From positions 1 through 8,264 of the forward strand of contig DQTU01000277.1 of the NCBI GenBank assembly GCA_015662615.1: a stretch of 8,264 bases of DNA, written 5' to 3'. The stretch's first letter is position 1; the number at the start of each line of letters is the position of its first letter. The notes beneath the pieces are model-generated. The model made no database searches. It saw only the letters and a program-made list of their open reading frames with translations, and was not told the origin of the DNA. The translations under genes and the position numbers were made by a program. This DNA is from Campylobacterales bacterium (GTDB lineage: Bacteria > Campylobacterota > Campylobacteria > Campylobacterales > QNZT01). Shown here in pieces: positions 5,170 through 8,264 of the stretch.

Positions 5170-6741
5170 ATGTTTATTTTTCAAAATACTGATTTCTCCA
5201 TTCTTTTAGTGTGTGATGATCAGAAGCAGCGTGAATCATTGGTAGCACTTTTAGAAGAGTCTTATCAAAATGTTTATGTTGCATATGATGATAAAGAGGC
5301 ACTAAGTCATTTTAAGATGTTTTCGATAGATCTTGTTATCAAGTATGTTCGAAAATATAAAGATGGAGATTTGAGTATTGTTGAGAAATGCCGTAGTATC
5401 AATACAGAAATACCTATATTTACCATATATTCATTTCCAAAAATTGAGTTTTTTAGTAAAACTGTAGAGTTAGGTGTTGATAAAATTTTTCCAACACCTG
5501 TTAATAATGATATGCTAATTCGTGCGTTACAGCAATTTTGTAATAATAAAACTACAGAGAGGATGCTTTTAGACCAGATTAAACAACTTGATAATTATAA
5601 AGAAGCAATCGATCGTAGTTTCTTGGTTTCTAAGACCGATGTAAATGGTATCATTATAGATGCAAATGAGAACTTCTGTGAAGTCTCTGGGTATTCTAAA
5701 TCAGAATTGTTAGGTAAAACACATAGCATGCTAAAACATCCAGAAACCGATCGAGAAGTTTTTGAAAAGATGTGGGATACAATTTTAGATCAAAAGATTT
5801 GGCGTGGAAGAATTAAAAGTCTTTCAAAAGAGGGTGAAGATTATGTGGTTGAATCTGTCATCTCTCCAATTGTGGGTAGTGATGGTGAGATTAAAGAGTT
5901 TCTTGCGATACGCCAAGATGTAACAAAGTTTATCAAAGTAGGGCGTAAGGTTATAGAGCAAGAGAAAGAGAAAAAAGAGATGGAGAAAGAGCACTATAGA
6001 ATCATGAATAAAACAAAAGATGATTTTTTAGTGGTCTTTACCCATGAGCTTAAAACCCCTCTAAATGCCATTATCAATTTTTCAAATTCTGCTGCAAAAA
6101 GAATTGCAAAGATCGATTCGCCAAGAAAAGATGCTTTGATAGACATGATGCAAGTTATTAAAAGTAATGGTCATGACATGTTGCAGACGATTAATAATAT
6201 CCTTGATCTTTCGAGACTTAAATCAAATAGACTAGAGTATAAAGAGGATAAGTTTACCCTACAAGATATTTTTGATGATCTGATAAGTCGCTTTGATGCC
6301 TTGATACAAGAGGATGAGGTCAATATCCATATCCAACATGCCTACATGGATACCAATTTAGTGTTTGATAAATATAGAACTACACAAATTATCTCCAATA
6401 TTCTCTCAAATTCTATTAAATACAGCCACAAAGAAGTTTCTATTTTTGCCGATATAGTAGAAGAGCAATTGGTTTTGACCATAGAAGATAATGGTCCTGG
6501 AATTGATAATAAAGTGAAGATTTTTGAGCTTTATGAACAAGAAGATGATGATGGTATCAAAAGAGCTTCAAAAGGAACTGGAATTGGACTTCATTTTGTG
6601 AAACTCTTATGTGAAGGTATGAATATAGATCTTAAACTTGAAGATTCCCAGAAACTTGGTGGGACAAAGTTTAGTTTCGGATTTGAATTAATAGAAAGTG
6701 AAAAACAAAGGTTTGCAAATGAAGAAAATATTAGTTGTTGA
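5170..6741 (+). CDS. Cytoplasmic hybrid-type sensor: pseudo-receiver + PAS + histidine kinase
   Basis: The 523-aa protein has no membrane helix, so it is probably soluble. Residues 9-125 have receiver topology (ILLVCDDQKQ), but the phospho-acceptor position is lost: IDLVIKYVRK aligns with D-L-x-x-T-D-x-x-M, putting Y59 in place of Asp, and the conserved Lys is T109 in FPTPVN. It is therefore probably not phosphorylated. A PAS domain covers about 145-255, with the HPETDREVFEKMW...IWRGRIK pattern of Aer-like PAS domains, which can hold FAD; the ligand is unknown here. A coiled coil rich in EKEK (256-285) leads to the HisKA domain with H292 in FTHELKTPLNAI. HATPase_c follows, with N box SNILSNSIKYS (409-419), G1 EDNGPGID (439-446) and G2 KGTGIGLHFV (468-477). 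It starts directly after the preceding stop with only a weak GAAGAG (5155-5160), suggesting translational coupling. Its likely partner is the receiver gene it overlaps by 23 bases. Confidence 0.9.
   Translation: MFIFQNTDFSILLVCDDQKQRESLVALLEESYQNVYVAYDDKEALSHFKMFSIDLVIKYVRKYKDGDLSIVEKCRSINTEIPIFTIYSFPKIEFFSKTVELGVDKIFPTPVNNDMLIRALQQFCNNKTTERMLLDQIKQLDNYKEAIDRSFLVSKTDVNGIIIDANENFCEVSGYSKSELLGKTHSMLKHPETDREVFEKMWDTILDQKIWRGRIKSLSKEGEDYVVESVISPIVGSDGEIKEFLAIRQDVTKFIKVGRKVIEQEKEKKEMEKEHYRIMNKTKDDFLVVFTHELKTPLNAIINFSNSAAKRIAKIDSPRKDALIDMMQVIKSNGHDMLQTINNILDLSRLKSNRLEYKEDKFTLQDIFDDLISRFDALIQEDEVNIHIQHAYMDTNLVFDKYRTTQIISNILSNSIKYSHKEVSIFADIVEEQLVLTIEDNGPGIDNKVKIFELYEQEDDDGIKRASKGTGIGLHFVKLLCEGMNIDLKLEDSQKLGGTKFSFGFELIESEKQRFANEENISC
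6707..6711 (+). promoter_or_regulatory. Ribosome binding site deciding the start at 6719
   Basis: AAAGG inside the end of the kinase gene lies 7 bases before ATG 6719, whose product begins with the standard receiver strand MKKILVVDDN. A GTG at 6698 in the same frame has no SD and would add seven residues before the receiver, so it is rejected. Confidence 0.75.
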
Positions 6742-8056
6742 TGATAATAAGAACAATAGATTAACACTTCTGTATATACTTGAAGATTGGGAAGAAGAGC
6801 ATCGTGAAACGAAACTTGAGGTCTCTTTTGCAGAAGATGGTAAGGTAGCGGTTGAAATGTGTGAAAAGGATCTTTTTGACATTATTCTTATGGATATCAT
6901 GATGCCTGTAATGGATGGTATAGAAGCGACAACACTTATAAGAGCGGGGCAAAACAAGAGTGCTTTGATCATTGCATGTTCAGCACTGAGTGATAATGAG
7001 CATAAAAACAAAATTATCACTGCAGGAGCTGAGGATTATATCACTAAACCAATCGATAGTGATCTCTTTTCAAAACGCTTTACAAACTATATAGGACTTG
7101 TTAAAAATAGAAAAGCACAACCTTTTAATCCTGATGCAGAAAATGTTATCAATAATGAAGTTTATTATAGAAAAACACAATTTATCATAAAAAATGAGGT
7201 AGCCCTTAGTGAGTTTTGGGAATATTTCTTACTTGATTCTACTTATGCGGATAGGGAAGAGTTTGCAGATATGATACGGCTTCTTTATGGTTTAGGAAAT
7301 TATCAACTTAAGAAAAATTATAATTTTAGTATCTTTTTAGAAGAGAGTGACGATAATGTTTATATCACTATGGATAATGTAGTTCTTTTAACGCCATCTC
7401 TAGTTGAGGGAATTGTAAAAAAGAATTACTCCAATGGGGATTATAAAATTATGGGAAATAAAATATCATTTTCTATAGGAAAAGTCTGTGAAGTTAGTGT
7501 ACCGATACAAAAAGAAGAAAAAATAGAAGAAGTAAAGGTTGAAGAAGTCAAAAGTGTTATTGAAAGTACTCCTGCTCCAGTTGCTGTTGTCAAAGAAGCT
7601 GAAGTAGTCATTCAAACTTATGATTTTATGGATGTTGAAGATATCTCTGAAATAGAAGAAATTGCAGGTGAGATGCGCTCACTCATCTCCCTTGTGGGAA
7701 GTGCCTCAATAGAAGATGATGATATTGAGCTTTTATCATTTCATATACAGAAGTTTGCTACGGTTCTCTCAGTATATACACAAACCTATAGTATATCTTC
7801 TGCTATGAAACAGTTATCTAGCGATATCATAGAAAACATGGCACAATTTAAAGCGCAAGCTAAAGATATAAGCATGTTATGTGAAGCTTTTAATAGAGAT
7901 CTGTTTTTATGGATCAATAAACTGTTTTATGAAGGAGCTCCAAGTATTGACTTTTTAGATAGCTCTATTATTTCAAATGCAAACATGATCACAAGTTTTA
8001 TCAAAGAGCCAGAAGAGGTTGCAGAAGAGACCTTTGATGATATCTTTGATTTTTAG
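6719..8056 (+). CDS. Response regulator with receiver and novel C-terminal helical region
   Basis: The 445-aa protein has a full receiver at 1-125: D8/D9 (ILVVDDNKNNR), phospho-acceptor D59 (IILMDIMMPVMDG), S88 (IACSALSD) and K110 (YITKPID). Residues 150-262 form a mixed segment (YYRKTQFIIKNEVALSEFWE onward, then the strand-like FSIFLEESDDNVYITMDNVV) that I do not recognise. An acidic/Lys-Val repeat linker (264-280; KEEKIEEVKVEEVKSVIE) leads to an all-helical domain (305-428) with SLVGSASIEDDDIELLSFH and YSISSAMKQLSSDIIENM. The tail ends ETFDDIFDF. No helix-turn-helix, GGDEF, EAL or HD-GYP motif is visible, so the output is probably protein-protein. No HPt histidine motif (HxxKG) is visible in the helical part. 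The start overlaps the upstream kinase by 23 bases, which makes that kinase the most likely phosphodonor; CheA is the alternative. The receiver call is firm; the remainder is unknown. Confidence 0.85.
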   Translation: MKKILVVDDNKNNRLTLLYILEDWEEEHRETKLEVSFAEDGKVAVEMCEKDLFDIILMDIMMPVMDGIEATTLIRAGQNKSALIIACSALSDNEHKNKIITAGAEDYITKPIDSDLFSKRFTNYIGLVKNRKAQPFNPDAENVINNEVYYRKTQFIIKNEVALSEFWEYFLLDSTYADREEFADMIRLLYGLGNYQLKKNYNFSIFLEESDDNVYITMDNVVLLTPSLVEGIVKKNYSNGDYKIMGNKISFSIGKVCEVSVPIQKEEKIEEVKVEEVKSVIESTPAPVAVVKEAEVVIQTYDFMDVEDISEIEEIAGEMRSLISLVGSASIEDDDIELLSFHIQKFATVLSVYTQTYSISSAMKQLSSDIIENMAQFKAQAKDISMLCEAFNRDLFLWINKLFYEGAPSIDFLDSSIISNANMITSFIKEPEEVAEETFDDIFDF

Positions 8057-8070
8057 TTGGAGTTAGAAAA

Positions 8071-8264
8071 ATGTATAAAGTGGTAGTTGAAAATGAGTGT
8101 GCATGTTTTATCAAAAGTAAAAAACCTTATGAGCAAAAGTTTGAGAAGCGCTTTTTAGCCTATAGTGCAGCCGAAGATCTGATTGAGCATATGCAAAAGA
8201 ACTTTTGTAAACGCCATGATTTTTCTGTGACTAAATCTTATGATGGATTTACATACACTGTGAG
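8071..8264 (+). CDS. Hypothetical small protein, 5' part (truncated by window edge)
   Basis: TTGGAG (8057-8062), directly after the preceding stop, lies 8 bases before ATG 8071, and the frame stays open to the window end (64 codons seen, beginning MYKVVVENECACFIKSKKPY). The visible part has two beta-like stretches (YKVVVENE and FSVTKSYDGFTYTV) around a helix (AEDLIEHMQKNFCKRH), and two nearby cysteines, C10 and C12. I do not recognise the family. The 14-base gap to the preceding gene suggests it belongs to the same operon. Confidence 0.6.
   Translation, partial: MYKVVVENECACFIKSKKPYEQKFEKRFLAYSAAEDLIEHMQKNFCKRHDFSVTKSYDGFTYTV

Noticed and set aside
6698..6718. GTG start seven codons upstream of the last receiver gene
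   Set aside because: It has no SD; AAAGG before ATG 6719 and the standard MKKILVVDD start fit better.

Overview
The window is an AT-rich, densely packed stretch of a bacterial chromosome. It carries most of a chemotaxis/two-component signalling cluster, with every gene on the + strand. Low GC, short or overlapping gene junctions, Lys/Glu/Ile-rich proteins and the protein flavour suggest a Campylobacterota (epsilonproteobacterial) organism of the Sulfurimonas/Sulfuricurvum type. That placement is inference from style; no marker gene is present.

Layout. The left edge holds the 3' end of a HEAT-repeat protein (3-332), followed three bases later by cheR (336-1160). A 201-base non-coding gap (1161-1361) separates cheR from the rest and is the only sizeable intergenic space. 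Seven genes then follow almost without gaps: a CheY-type receiver (1362-1736), a small all-helical protein with a CheZ-like DxxxQ motif (1733-2104), a second single-domain receiver (2116-2490), a long CheA kinase (2487-4892), a small STAS-like protein (4903-5169), a soluble pseudo-receiver/PAS/histidine kinase (5170-6741), and a receiver protein with an unusual C-terminal region (6719-8056). A further small gene starts at 8071 and runs off the right edge.

How they fit together. CheA would phosphorylate one or both single-domain receivers. The small DxxxQ protein between them is placed to dephosphorylate one. CheR would methylate receptors for adaptation. The STAS-like protein directly follows CheA and may bind a partner of the array. 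The PAS kinase and the receiver gene it overlaps look like a cognate pair added to the same transcription unit. No CheW, CheB, CheD or receptor lies in the window; these may be upstream, downstream or elsewhere.

The most interesting signal is the gap before the first cheY. On the + strand it can fold into three strong hairpins, with a possible pseudoknot and a 7-bp long-range closing helix. It ends in a hairpin whose 3' arm can instead pair with the Shine-Dalgarno sequence of the receiver gene. That arrangement (aptamer-like domain plus anti-anti-SD/anti-SD/SD switch) is what a translational riboswitch or other cis-regulatory RNA looks like. I cannot match it to any riboswitch family I know. 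A second point of interest is the candidate minimal CheZ phosphatase.
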